From the NCBI GenBank assembly GCA_013823625.1, contig PNMM01000001.1, positions 620,001 through 684,000 of the forward strand: 64,000 bases of DNA, read 5' to 3'. Position numbers and translations under genes: made by a program. Origin of the DNA: Microbacterium sp. Lineage in GTDB: Bacteria; Actinomycetota; Actinomycetes; Actinomycetales; Microbacteriaceae. The notes below the pieces were generated by a model. That model was not told the DNA's origin. It saw only the letters and a program-made list of their open reading frames with translations, and searched no databases. Shown in pieces: positions 31,658 through 39,231 of this stretch; positions within the stretch are counted from its first letter, which is position 1; every line of letters begins with the position of its first letter.

Positions 31658-33196
31658 ATGACCACCCCGGCATCCAGCACCCCGCCAACCCTCACCCCGC
31701 GCCGCACCCGCATCGTGCTGCTCGTCGTGAGCCTCTCGCTCATGACCGTGGTGTCGGCGGTGAGTGGTCTCAACGTGGCCCTGCCGAGCCTCGCGCGCGC
31801 GACCGGCGCGAGCCAGACCGAGCTGACCTGGATCGTGGATGCCTACACCGTCATCTTCGCGGGCCTCCTCTTGGCCTCGGGTGCCATCGGCGACCGGCTG
31901 GGGCGCAAGGGCATCTTGCTCGTGGGCCTCGCGATCTTCGGCTCCGCTGCCGCGGCCGCCGCGTTCGTCGAAACGCCCGAGGCCCTCATCGCCCTGCGCG
32001 CGGTCATGGGAATCGGCGCGGCCGCGATCATGCCGACGACGCTCTCGGTGATCACGACGACGTTTCCTGAGAGCGAGCGCGGCAAAGCCGTGGGCGTGTG
32101 GGTCGGCGTGGCCGGCGGTGGCGCTGCGATCGGCGTGTTTGCCGCGGCTGTGCTGCTGCAGTGGTTCGAGTGGCCGTCGTTCTTCTGGCTCAACGTGAGC
32201 CTTGCGGCCGTCGGGTTTGTGGGCACGGCGTTGGTGGTTCCGAAGGGGCGAGACGAGCATCCACCCCGCTTCGATGGTTTCGGCGCGGTGCTGAGCCTGC
32301 TGGCCGTCGGCGGAATCGTCTTTGGCATCATCGAGATTCCGGAACGCGGAATCGACGACCCGCTCGCGATCGGCGTGCTCGCCGCGGGCCTTGCGGCGCT
32401 CTTGGCGTTCGTCGCGTGGGAGTGGCGCTCGCCCGCACCGCTGCTTGACCCGCGCCTGTTCGCCGTGCGCGGCTTCGGCATGGGCAGCCTCTCGCTCTCA
32501 GTGCAGTTCTTCGCGGCGTTTGGCTTTTTCTTCGCCGCGCTGCAATACCTGCAGTTCGTGGCCGGACTGAGCCCGCTGTGGGCCGCGGCGTGTCTGCTGC
32601 CGATGCCGTTCATCCTGATTCCGCTCGCGCGGTTCTCGCCGCGGCTGGCCGAACGCTTCGGATACCGCCGCGTTGCCCCCGTAGGCCTCGTGCTCATCGC
32701 CACGGCGTTCGTCGTGTTCTCGCAGCTCGAGGTCGAACTCAACTACGCCGTCTTCGGCACGGGCATCGTGCTCTTCGCCATCGGCATGGCCCTCTCAGGA
32801 GCGCCCTCGACGACGGCCATCACGCAATCGCTGCCCGCGGGCAAGCAAGGCGTCGCCTCGGCCGTCAACGACACCGCGCGCGAGTTCGGTAGCGCGCTCG
32901 GCATCGCCGTGCTCGGCAGTGTGCTCACGCAGACCTACAAGGCGGGGGTTCAGGATGCGATCGCGGGCCTCCCGCCCGCGATCGGCTCGGCCGTTGAATC
33001 ATCGATCGCCTTCACTCAATCTGACCGAGTCGCCGAGTTCGGAGCCGCCGCCCAGCCCGTCATCGACGCCGCCAAGCAAGCGTTTCTCGACGGTGTGACG
33101 AGCGCGCTGCTCGTCGCGGCCGTCGTGCTCGTGATCACCGCGGCGATCACGGCGACATTCGGGCCGAAGCGCGCGTCAGCGCTTCCCGGCGCCTGA
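31658..33196 (+). CDS. MFS transporter, DHA2 (EmrB/QacA) drug exporter family
   Basis: A 512-residue protein with about 14 hydrophobic segments. The ATG at 31658 (MTTPASS) is preferred to a GTG five codons upstream. Family motifs include LNVALPSLARATGASQTELTW in TM1-2, the loop motif GDRLGRKG (motif A), GAAAIMPTTLSVITTTFP and the motif C-like GVWVGVAGGGAAIG. It should export drugs or organic cations with proton antiport; the substrate is unknown. No dedicated regulator is adjacent. The 3' end overlaps the convergent small membrane gene by 21 bases. Confidence 0.93.
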   Translation: MTTPASSTPPTLTPRRTRIVLLVVSLSLMTVVSAVSGLNVALPSLARATGASQTELTWIVDAYTVIFAGLLLASGAIGDRLGRKGILLVGLAIFGSAAAAAAFVETPEALIALRAVMGIGAAAIMPTTLSVITTTFPESERGKAVGVWVGVAGGGAAIGVFAAAVLLQWFEWPSFFWLNVSLAAVGFVGTALVVPKGRDEHPPRFDGFGAVLSLLAVGGIVFGIIEIPERGIDDPLAIGVLAAGLAALLAFVAWEWRSPAPLLDPRLFAVRGFGMGSLSLSVQFFAAFGFFFAALQYLQFVAGLSPLWAAACLLPMPFILIPLARFSPRLAERFGYRRVAPVGLVLIATAFVVFSQLEVELNYAVFGTGIVLFAIGMALSGAPSTTAITQSLPAGKQGVASAVNDTAREFGSALGIAVLGSVLTQTYKAGVQDAIAGLPPAIGSAVESSIAFTQSDRVAEFGAAAQPVIDAAKQAFLDGVTSALLVAAVVLVITAAITATFGPKRASALPGA

Positions 33197-33499
33197 GTCT
33201 GCGCCGGGGCCTGAGGCTGCGTCGCCGTCGACCGCGGGCTCGGCATCGATCGCGGGCGTCGCCTCAGGCTTCGCCCCGACCGTGCCCGCGAGCGAGTAAA
33301 ACACCACGCCGACTCCCAAGAACGTGATGCCGAGCGCAATGTTGTCGGGCATCACGATCGTGAACACCACGCCCACCGCAAAGAACGTGATGCCCGTCGC
33401 CATCCATGCCCCGCGCGCGGCGGAGTTGCCGTTCGCCTGCTCCTGCTCCTCGGCACTCGGCTCACTGGCCTCGGGCGTCGTGTCGTCGTTCTTCTCCAC
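33176..33499 (-). CDS. Small two-helix membrane protein
   Basis: About 107 residues from a GTG at 33499 (VEKNDDTTPEAS), with no strong ribosome site. The N-terminal 30 residues are acidic/polar. Residues about 32-72 contain two hydrophobic helices (GAWMATGITFFAVGVVFTIV and ALGITFLGVGVVFYSLAG) with similar sequence, suggesting a duplicated helix. The tail is Ala/Asp/Pro-rich. No family is recognised. The coding end overlaps that of the MFS gene on the other strand. Confidence 0.7.
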   Translation of the reverse strand: MEKNDDTTPEASEPSAEEQEQANGNSAARGAWMATGITFFAVGVVFTIVMPDNIALGITFLGVGVVFYSLAGTVGAKPEATPAIDAEPAVDGDAASGPGADSGAGKR

Positions 33500-33628
33500 G
33501 CGCCCAGAGTAATCGCGATCCTCACCCGCCAACACCGTCGCCGACGGATGCCCAGCCCCACCCTTCCGGTGCACGACCCACCCCGCCTTTCGCGCTAGAC
33601 TCTCTCTTCGTGCCCACGGGCACAGCCA

Positions 33629-33702
<74 letters not shown>

Positions 33703-33704
33703 CA

Positions 33705-33745
33705 AAATGAAAAAGAGGGAGCCAAAGGCTCCCTCTTTTTCATTT
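33705..33745 (+). terminator. Strong terminator after tRNA-Pro
   Basis: A perfect 19-bp inverted repeat AAATGAAAAAGAGGGAGCC / GGCTCCCTCTTTTTCATTT with a three-base loop. The A-rich left and T-rich right ends make it a bidirectional intrinsic terminator, so it also shields the tRNA from transcription entering from the toxin-antitoxin operon on the other strand. Confidence 0.9.
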
Positions 33746-33764
33746 GCCCGGGCGTGCGACGTTG

Positions 33765-33890
33765 CACCTGCGAGCAGGTGGGCCCACGCCGCGCGAGGGG
33801 CTCCAAGCGTTGCGTAGCAACGTTTGGGGGAGCCGGTGGGGACAAATCAAACCTGCCAGGCGGAACCGGCGCCGAGCACCGCTCGGCGCC
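33765..33890. repeat. Cluster of three hairpins between tRNA-Pro and the PIN toxin gene
   Basis: Three separate inverted repeats fill the 155-base gap. They are CACCTG/CAGGTG at 33765-33780, an 11-bp arm pair CCAAGCGTTGC/GCAACGTTTGG with one G-U pair at 33803-33827, and the perfect 10-bp GGCGCCGAGC/GCTCGGCGCC at 33868-33890. The last one lies 10 bases beyond the toxin stop codon and could terminate that operon. Together they resemble a small non-coding palindromic element; I cannot tell whether it occurs elsewhere in the genome. Confidence 0.6.
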
Positions 33891-33900
33891 GCGAGCAGTG

Positions 33901-34485
33901 CTACGACCGCAAATACTCCCGCATCGTGCAAACCGCCTCGACCATCGCATACCGCCCCTCGAGAACCTCCAGCACGCCGTCGCGTGTCAACTGCGGCCCC
34001 AACCTCCCCGATCGGTCCACGATCTCATCCACTGCGGCGATGGCCCCACGAGGGCTGAGATCGACAGCGTTGCGGGCGAACGCTGCTGCACTCAGTACGT
34101 CGATCCCGGATGGCACGAGCTCTGCAGGAAAGTGCCGCAGGTTCTCGGTGACGATCACGTCGGCGCCGCCAACCACGGCGGCCGCAACGACGTGTTCGTC
34201 GTCGGGGTCAGGCAAGCCAAACGTCCCGTCCAGAACTTCCCAACCCTGAACGATCGAGTCGCCGAAGTGTTGACGCATCTGCGCGATGAGCCCCCGGGCG
34301 CGTTCCTGAGCCACAGTCTCTTCGACTCTGCGCTTCACGAGCTTGCGTGCCTCGTGGTACTCGAGTTCTTCAAGAATCGCCTCGCTCCACACAGCTCGGT
34401 ATGCTCCCTGGATGTGCAGCGAAAGCAAGAAGTCGCGCTGCACGCCCGGCCACAGCACGCTGGTATCGAGAAGTGCGACGGGCAT
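33901..34485 (-). CDS. PIN-domain toxin-like ribonuclease
   Basis: A 194-residue PIN-domain protein. The N-terminal acidic residue of the metal site is in ALLDTSVLWPG (Asp7). Later acidic residues are in ILEELE, in LPDPDDEHVVAAAVVGGADV and in VTENLRHFP. That arrangement matches PIN_3/VapC-like nucleases that cut RNA. At 194 residues it is longer than classic VapC (about 130), with a C-terminal helical extension. It lies 12 bases behind a DNA-binding antitoxin gene, which supports a type II toxin-antitoxin pair of the HTH-PIN kind. Confidence 0.88.
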   Translation of the reverse strand: MPVALLDTSVLWPGVQRDFLLSLHIQGAYRAVWSEAILEELEYHEARKLVKRRVEETVAQERARGLIAQMRQHFGDSIVQGWEVLDGTFGLPDPDDEHVVAAAVVGGADVIVTENLRHFPAELVPSGIDVLSAAAFARNAVDLSPRGAIAAVDEIVDRSGRLGPQLTRDGVLEVLEGRYAMVEAVCTMREYLRS

Positions 34486-34497
34486 CCGCAGAGGATG

Positions 34498-35016
34498 TCA
34501 GAGTGCGGCCCGAGCCCGCCGCTGTTCTCCCACGATCCGTCGCGCTTCACGCAGATCAGCAAGCAACTCGTCGATCGGTGCATCATCGTCGCCATCGATT
34601 CGCATCACTTCGAGCGCCGCGTACTGCTCTTCGTGACGCATCTTCTGAAACTCGAGAACGTCGTGCAAAGAGATTCGCCGATGCGAGTTGACCTTGGTGA
34701 ATGAGATGCGGCCTTCATCGAGAAACTTGATCAGTGTGGGGCGGCTAACACCCAGCAGGTCGGCAGCCTGGGTTGTCGTGAGGGTTCTCGCTCGCGGTGC
34801 GATGGTGATGACCAGACCGTCACGCATGGCCGCGGTTACCTGGGCCAAGAGCTGCGACACTTCTTCCGGAAGCTCGACGCTGGCATCGCCGCTGGGCTCG
34901 GAAAGCACAAAGCGTGGCCGTGCCGAGCCGTGCGCGGCCATAAAGTCATGCACCCGCCCAATCTGCTCACGAGGGCCCGGCTCGAACGAGATGGTGCCCA
35001 GATTGTCTGCCGACAT
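34498..35016 (-). CDS. HTH (excisionase-type) antitoxin of the PIN pair
   Basis: A 172-residue protein. Of the two close ATGs, 35016 is preferred because AAAGGGG then lies six bases upstream; the ATG at 35022 would have no spacing. A helix-turn-helix of the MerR/excisionase type is at about 80-125, with TLTTTQAADLLGVSRPTLIK and then RRISLHDVLEFQKM. The acidic, Arg-rich C-terminus (DDDAPIDELLADLREARRIV) probably wraps the toxin. It precedes the PIN gene in one operon, as in known HTH/PIN modules, and should repress its own promoter. Confidence 0.85.
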   Translation of the reverse strand: MSADNLGTISFEPGPREQIGRVHDFMAAHGSARPRFVLSEPSGDASVELPEEVSQLLAQVTAAMRDGLVITIAPRARTLTTTQAADLLGVSRPTLIKFLDEGRISFTKVNSHRRISLHDVLEFQKMRHEEQYAALEVMRIDGDDDAPIDELLADLREARRIVGEQRRARAAL

Positions 35017-35040
35017 TGCCATCCCCTTTCTCTCTAACGC

Positions 35041-35072
35041 AATAATCGCATACTTTTGCGTTTTTTGCATTT
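35041..35072 (-). promoter_or_regulatory. Probable promoter/operator of the toxin-antitoxin operon
   Basis: An AT-rich stretch just upstream of the antitoxin start stands out in otherwise GC-rich DNA. It contains the inverted repeat CGCA-TACTTT-TGCG (35047-35060) and further TGCA/TGCG repeats in the T run next to it. Autorepression by the HTH antitoxin would act here. No -10/-35 pair is certain. Confidence 0.35.
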
Positions 35073-35200
35073 AGACGAACGCGGGCCGACCTCATCTGGT
35101 TCAGGAATCTTCGCCGAACTTTTCCCGCACTCCTGTCCTCCCTCTACCCCTCCATCCGTCGCACTGGTGTAATCACCCTCAACGAAAGGATGTGCATCCG

Positions 35201-35557
35201 GTGCGCTACATGATCGTCATCAACACCAACGCTGCTGCTGAGGCGCAGTGGGTCGACGCCGAACGCGACGCGCTCTACGCCTCGCACGACGCGATCATCG
35301 CCGAGCTCGTCGCCAAGAACGAGTTCGTCGACTCCAACGAGCTCGACGTCGAGAACGTCACCGTCATCGGCACCTACCAGGGAAAGCCCGTCGCCATGCG
35401 CGGCCCCTTCACCGAGGGCACCGAGTACGTCGGCGGCTACTACATCGTCGATGTCGCGAGCCACGAGCGCGCCGTCGAGATCGCGGGCCAGTTCATCGAG
35501 GGCAAGCACTCGACCATCGAAGTGCGCAAACTGATCCACGAAACGGAAGGCAACTGA
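35201..35557 (+). CDS. YCII-related (DGPF) protein, first of a pair
   Basis: A 118-residue protein starting at GTG (M-R-Y-M-I-V-I), about ten bases after GAAAGGA. A GTG nine bases upstream would be too close to that site. The YCII ferredoxin-like fold is recognisable by the strand MIVI, the helix with AERDALYASHD and the motif MRGPFTEGTEYVGGYYIVDV, the DGPF/xGPFxE signature. Such proteins typically precede an ECF-type sigma factor gene, and here that gene survives only in fragments. Biochemical function is unknown. Confidence 0.88.
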   Translation: MRYMIVINTNAAAEAQWVDAERDALYASHDAIIAELVAKNEFVDSNELDVENVTVIGTYQGKPVAMRGPFTEGTEYVGGYYIVDVASHERAVEIAGQFIEGKHSTIEVRKLIHETEGN

Positions 35558-35560
35558 CTC

Positions 35561-35902
35561 ATGCGCTACCTCCTCATCATGGTGAGCGACCCCGCTGCCC
35601 CCGAGTACATCCCCGAAGAAGACAACATCGGCGAGTGGATCGACGAGCTCGAGCGCCGCGGAGCCGCCGTCGTCGGCGACCGTCTGCGCCCGCCCTCCGA
35701 CGCCACGACGGTGACGGTGCGCGACGGAAAGACGATCCTCACCGACGGCCCCTTCACCGAAACGAAAGAGTGGATCGCCGGCTTCGACGTCATCGAGGTC
35801 GACAATCTTGATGAGGCGATCGAGCTCGCGGCCGCGCATCCGATGGCCCGTTTCGGTCGCGTCGAGGTGCGCCCGGCCTGGCCCCTCGAATTCACCGACT
35901 AG
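35561..35902 (+). CDS. YCII-related (DGPF) protein, second of a pair
   Basis: A 113-residue paralogue of the preceding gene, three bases downstream and surely co-transcribed. It has MRYLLIMV at the start, then ILTDGPFTETKEWIAGFDVIEVDNLDEAIELAAAHP, a textbook DGPF motif. The end EVRPAWPL is family-typical. In actinobacteria a tandem of YCII genes followed by a sigma factor gene of the SigJ/DUF6596 kind is common. Downstream here stands an unrelated lipoprotein gene and then sigma debris. Confidence 0.9.
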   Translation: MRYLLIMVSDPAAPEYIPEEDNIGEWIDELERRGAAVVGDRLRPPSDATTVTVRDGKTILTDGPFTETKEWIAGFDVIEVDNLDEAIELAAAHPMARFGRVEVRPAWPLEFTD

Positions 35903-36020
35903 CCGAAGAAGACATCAGCCGACGGATGACCGCTCTGCGGAGTGCGCGTCGCAGTTGTGCCCGCAGAAGTGAAAGACCCTAGAGTTGGATTAACCTCACC
36001 GCCTTTGAAAGGGGCCGATC

Positions 36021-36659
36021 ATGGTGCGTCGGGCCGCATCCGTTCTCGCGCTCGTCACGGTGCTCGCCCTGGCTGCGTGCGCGGGCCCCGCCCAGTCAGA
36101 CGGTGATGCTCTCATGCCTTCGCCGACACAGAGCGTCGACCCCGAGAGTGTCGAGACCGACGAACCCTCGGCCGAGCCGAGCTCTGCGGTTGACCCGGCG
36201 TCGGGGGGCGAGACCGATGGGGCGGGTGAAGTAGAGCCCGAGCCGAGCATCCCGACCATCAATGCGGCCGACCTCGTGACCGTTGCCAACAGCGCCGCCT
36301 TCGCCACCCTCATGAGTGTGAGCGACTCGTGCAGCCCCAGCATCGAGACTTTCGCGCGCGACTTTCGCGGAGAACCACTGCAGTTCAACGGCACCATCGC
36401 CGCGTTCGACTCGAGCTCGGTGAGCTCTAGCCACATGAGCATCCAGGTTCGTGCGGGTGACCAGGGCGTTGCGTCGCCGCCCGGCCCCGTCTTTCAGTTT
36501 CGAGACGTGAAGGTTTCTGACATTGGGCTTTCGGGTTCGTCTATCCCCGGCATGCTCAACGTGGGCGACAACGTCATCGTGACTGCCTACGTGATCTCGT
36601 TCGACACCAGCAAGTGCTTCTTGCTTCTCGACCCCGTCACAACGGTGATTCGGCCGTGA
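36021..36659 (+). CDS. Lipoprotein with DUF4839-like domain
   Basis: A 212-residue lipoprotein. The signal peptide VRRAASVLALVTVLALAAC ends in a perfect lipobox (LAAC, Cys20). A Ser/Pro/Glu-rich linker of about 55 residues follows. The C-terminal 125 residues show the pattern VANSAAFATLMS...CSPSIETFARDFRGEPLQFNG and FQFRDVKVSDIGLSG, which I match from memory to DUF4839. The function is unknown. The ATG follows GAAAGGGG with good spacing. It stands between the YCII pair and a rearranged zone. Confidence 0.82.
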   Translation: MVRRAASVLALVTVLALAACAGPAQSDGDALMPSPTQSVDPESVETDEPSAEPSSAVDPASGGETDGAGEVEPEPSIPTINAADLVTVANSAAFATLMSVSDSCSPSIETFARDFRGEPLQFNGTIAAFDSSSVSSSHMSIQVRAGDQGVASPPGPVFQFRDVKVSDIGLSGSSIPGMLNVGDNVIVTAYVISFDTSKCFLLLDPVTTVIRP

Positions 36660-36683
36660 TTCGCTAGACGCATCCTCACCTCC

Positions 36684-36781
36684 GACTGCCGTGCTTGCCC
36701 CATGGCCCAGTCCCGAGACCTCATTGCCGTGCTCGTCGACGCCGACAACGTGTCGCACTCGAGAATGGGCGCGGTGCTGAC
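36684..36781 (+). repeat. Duplicated 5' end of the NYN gene, copy 1 (truncated)
   Basis: These 98 bases are nearly identical to 37728-37825 (offset exactly 1044), with differences only in the first 18 bases. They contain the NYN start codon at 36702 and its first 26 codons, then break off into sigma-factor sequence. The intact copy continues as the NYN gene. It is a scar of recombination or of a duplicative insertion. Confidence 0.92.
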
Positions 36782-37048
36782 GCCGAGCACGCCACGGCCC
36801 CCACCGCCGCCGACACCAACGTCGCCCGCATCGCCACCCTCTACGCCCACCTGAGCGAGGTAGCCCCGTCGCCCATCGTCGACCTCAACCGAGCGATCGC
36901 CGTGGCGTTTTCTGAGGGCCCGGATGCTGGCCTCGCCCTCATCGACACCCTCCACCTCGACGCGCACCTGGGGGAGTACCACATGCTGCACGCCACGCGC
37001 GCCGACCTGCTGCGCCGCATCGACGAAGCCGGACTCCCGGTCTCCTAA
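36782..37048 (+). pseudogene. ECF sigma factor fragment (C-terminal domain), fused to NYN debris
   Basis: In the frame opened by the duplicated NYN segment lies about 80 residues of the C-terminal helical domain of a SigJ/DUF6596-type sigma factor. The key stretches are IATLYAHLSEVAPSPIVDLN, RAIAVAFSEGPDAGLALID and LGEYHMLHATRADLLRRIDEAG. The sigma-2 and sigma-4 regions are missing completely, and the frame stops just where the family continues with its last helix. That last helix appears 600 bases further on. This is the expected partner of the YCII pair at 35201-35902. Confidence 0.85.
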
Positions 37049-37587
37049 CCTGCTGACTTAACCACCGGGTCTGAAATACCCAACTCGTTGCGCGCTGCCT
37101 CGTAGAACGCCTCTCGAGCCTTTTGAGCAGAGTCGTACAGTCGATCAGCTTCTTCACGCGTAGCCTCCACGCTACCGATGGCCCAGAGGTGGAACGTCCA
37201 TGAGATTTCATGCCACTTTCGTGCTGCTGCCACGATCTCAGGGCCTCCAATCATCATCAGAGACTCCAAGCGCTCACTTCTGTTGATCTCATCCTGAGCA
37301 AGCAACGGAAGTCCGTCTTCTCGCGAAATCGGAGTGAGCGATGGGCTTAGCCCGAGGCTGCCAAGAATGCTCCGCGACCGGATGATGGCCATCTTCACGC
37401 TGGCTGCGTACTCCGTATAGACGAGAAGTTTCCGCTCATCCCAGCGAGTCTTTTGTTCGCGTTTCCAACGAGCTTGCTCTACTCCCCGACTGGCAAGAAA
37501 CGTGCCGATAGCGCCGACTGCGACCGCAAGAATGGTGATGATGCCTTGCAGAGACTCTTCAATCGTGTCCATGCGCTCAACATACAT
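37045..37587 (-). CDS. Membrane-anchored hypothetical protein inserted in the sigma remnant
   Basis: About 180 residues. The ATG at 37587 is chosen; 37572 is an alternative, and the frame is open to 37650. One N-terminal membrane helix (LQGIITILAVAVGAIGTFLA, about residues 14-33) is followed by a basic/aromatic cytoplasmic helical domain rich in Arg, Glu and Trp (ARWKREQKTRWDERKLLVYT, KWHEISWTFHLWAIG). The layout resembles small membrane-anchored proteins carried by accessory islands. No family is recognised. Base composition is lower in G+C than its neighbours. It sits exactly between two pieces of one sigma factor C-terminus. Confidence 0.75.
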   Translation of the reverse strand: MYVERMDTIEESLQGIITILAVAVGAIGTFLASRGVEQARWKREQKTRWDERKLLVYTEYAASVKMAIIRSRSILGSLGLSPSLTPISREDGLPLLAQDEINRSERLESLMMIGGPEIVAAARKWHEISWTFHLWAIGSVEATREEADRLYDSAQKAREAFYEAARNELGISDPVVKSAG

Positions 37588-37650
37588 GAGGACTTTTCCG
37601 CGGATGCTCCGCCGCGCCATCGGCGGGCCCTCTAGATCGCTCCCTCTCAC

Positions 37651-37719
37651 CCGGAGCGGTGCTTCCTCCAGCGCCGCATCGAAGAAGCTGCCGCCTACAT
37701 CAGAAAGAAACTCGACTAA
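37651..37719 (+). pseudogene. Terminal fragment of the ECF sigma factor
   Basis: Twenty-two codons ending in TAA read PERCFLQRRI-EEAAAYIRKKLD, matching the last helix of SigJ/DUF6596-type sigma factors (consensus ERRFLERRLAE). It would continue the fragment that ends at 37048. The two pieces are separated by the 0.6-kb segment that encodes the membrane-anchored protein on the opposite strand. No start codon or promoter of its own. Confidence 0.75.
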
Positions 37720-37727
37720 CCGGCTGT

Positions 37728-37825
37728 GACTGCCATGCTTGTGCCATGGCCCAGTCCCGAGACCTCATTGCCGTGCTCGTCGACGCCGACAACGTGTCGC
37801 ACTCGAGAATGGGCGCGGTGCTGAC
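37728..37825 (+). repeat. Duplicated 5' end of the NYN gene, copy 2 (intact gene)
   Basis: The second copy of the 98-base repeat described at 36684-36781. Here it is the authentic beginning of the NYN gene, including 18 bases upstream of its ATG. Confidence 0.9.
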
Positions 37826-38480
37826 CGAGGTGGCGCGCTTCGGCACGGCATCCGTCAAGCGGGTTTATGGCGACTGGACCAAGCCGGCCCTCAGCAGCTG
37901 GAAGCCCGTGGCGAGCGAGCACGTCATCCAGCCGATTCAGCAGTTCGCCAACACGGTGGGCAAGAACGCCACCGACAGTGCGCTCATCATCGACGCCATG
38001 GACCTGCTCTACACGAGCCGATTCGACGCGTTCTGCATCGTGTCTTCCGACAGCGACTTCACCCGCCTCGCCTCGCGCATTCGCGAAGAGGGCGTGGCCG
38101 TATATGGCTTCGGTGAGCGCAAGACTCCCGAGGCGTTCAGAAACGCGTGTGACAGGTTCATCTACCTCGACGTGCTGGACGAGCCGACGACGGATGCGGC
38201 AACCGCAGCTCGCCCGCGCGTCACTCCGGCGAAACTCCGCGGCGACTCGAAGCTCATTGGCGGCCTTCGGTCAAGCGTGTCAACCGCCTCGGCCGACGAC
38301 GGCTGGGCCCCACTTTCAGCAGTGGGCTCGCTCATGCGCAAGCAACAACCTGACTTTGACCCGCGCAACTGGGGCTATGCGAAGTTCTCTGAGCTGGTGA
38401 ACGCTACCGACCTGTTCGTGCTCGAAGCGATCCCGTCGGGCGGCATGCGGGTGCAGCACAAGCGCAGGGCCGGCGAATAG
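37746..38480 (+). CDS. NYN-domain ribonuclease-like protein with LOTUS/OST-HTH domain
   Basis: A 244-residue protein. The N-terminal NYN (PIN-like) domain covers residues 5-140. Acidic metal-site residues are seen in VLVDADN (Asp13, Asp15), in ALIIDAMDLLY and in VSSDSDFTRLA, followed by GFGERKTPEAF and FIYLD. The C-terminal 85 residues form an OST-HTH/LOTUS-type winged helix (WAPLSAVGSLMRKQQPDFDP, RNWGYAKFSELVNA) that binds RNA. This NYN-LOTUS pairing (COG0749-independent, Lab/limkain-like) is common in bacteria. It probably acts in RNA turnover; the target is unknown. A truncated copy of its 5' end lies 1044 bases upstream. Confidence 0.92.
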   Translation: MAQSRDLIAVLVDADNVSHSRMGAVLTEVARFGTASVKRVYGDWTKPALSSWKPVASEHVIQPIQQFANTVGKNATDSALIIDAMDLLYTSRFDAFCIVSSDSDFTRLASRIREEGVAVYGFGERKTPEAFRNACDRFIYLDVLDEPTTDAATAARPRVTPAKLRGDSKLIGGLRSSVSTASADDGWAPLSAVGSLMRKQQPDFDPRNWGYAKFSELVNATDLFVLEAIPSGGMRVQHKRRAGE

Positions 38481-38492
38481 CGTTCGCCTCAA

Positions 38493-38957
38493 TCAGGTGT
38501 CGTACCCGTAGCCGTCCCACGGCTCTGAAAACGCAATGCCGTTGCCAGGGTGCAGCTCGACTCGCTCGTATCCGTCCTCGTTGAGGTAGACGAAGCCAAA
38601 CGTGATGCCTTCCCACTCGGCGGCAAAGGGCGCGACCGAGATCGGAGTCAACTCGATGCCGCCCAGTTCGCTCAGCAGCGTTTCGACCATGTCTTCGTCT
38701 GACGCGACGCCCTGGCCTGGCGGGGAGACCGACTCGCGGCTAACGTCGCGCACCTCGAGGCGCTCAAACTCACCCTGGGCGTTCCACACGAATGCGGCCG
38801 CGAAGAACCGCATCTGTCGCACGCCCACGACCTCAAAGAGCTCACTCGTCGCGAACACCTGCAGCCCATCGGGCGTCACCCCCACGTGCTCGGTGTGATA
38901 GTCGTCCGGAACAATCTGAATGCGCTCGGGCCCACCGGCGCTCATCTCCACCACCAT
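38493..38957 (-). CDS. Hypothetical soluble protein
   Basis: A 154-residue acidic protein with predicted alternating strands (VGVRQMRFFAAAFVWNAQGE, FERLEVRDVSRES, GITFGFVYLNEDGYERVELH). It has no signal peptide, membrane segment or recognised motif. The pattern resembles immunity-type or small enzyme-inhibitor folds, but that is a guess. It is convergent with the NYN gene, 12 bases away, and its upstream side borders a sigma-factor remnant. Confidence 0.65.
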   Translation of the reverse strand: MVVEMSAGGPERIQIVPDDYHTEHVGVTPDGLQVFATSELFEVVGVRQMRFFAAAFVWNAQGEFERLEVRDVSRESVSPPGQGVASDEDMVETLLSELGGIELTPISVAPFAAEWEGITFGFVYLNEDGYERVELHPGNGIAFSEPWDGYGYDT

Positions 38958-39000
38958 GCGGCGAGTCTAGTGAGACTCTCTCGACCTTGGCCATGGTGTC

Positions 39001-39113
39001 GATGCGGATGCTCGCCTTGCCCTCATCCACACCCTCCACCTCGGCGCGCACCTGGGGGAGTGACACCTGCTGCACGCCACCCGCGCCGACCTGCGCGGCA
39101 GCTTCGGTCAACC
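39001..39113 (+). pseudogene. Second ECF sigma factor remnant
   Basis: About 95 bases from 39005 match 36921-37014 of the first sigma fragment with roughly 85% identity by eye. The translated remnant is DARLALIHTLHLGAHLGE, a TGA stop, then HLLHATRADLRG. It therefore has an in-frame stop and lacks both ends. It shows that the sigma gene was duplicated before or during the rearrangement and that one copy has decayed further. Confidence 0.8.
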
Positions 39114-39231
39114 GTTGAATTCTCTGCGCATTGAACTCTGCGAAGTTTCGCTGCCGACAAGCAAGTTCGCGACGAATCGCGTCGGGTTTCGCCACTCCAA
39201 GAAGGCGGACGGTTGGCGGTAGCGTCGGTGC

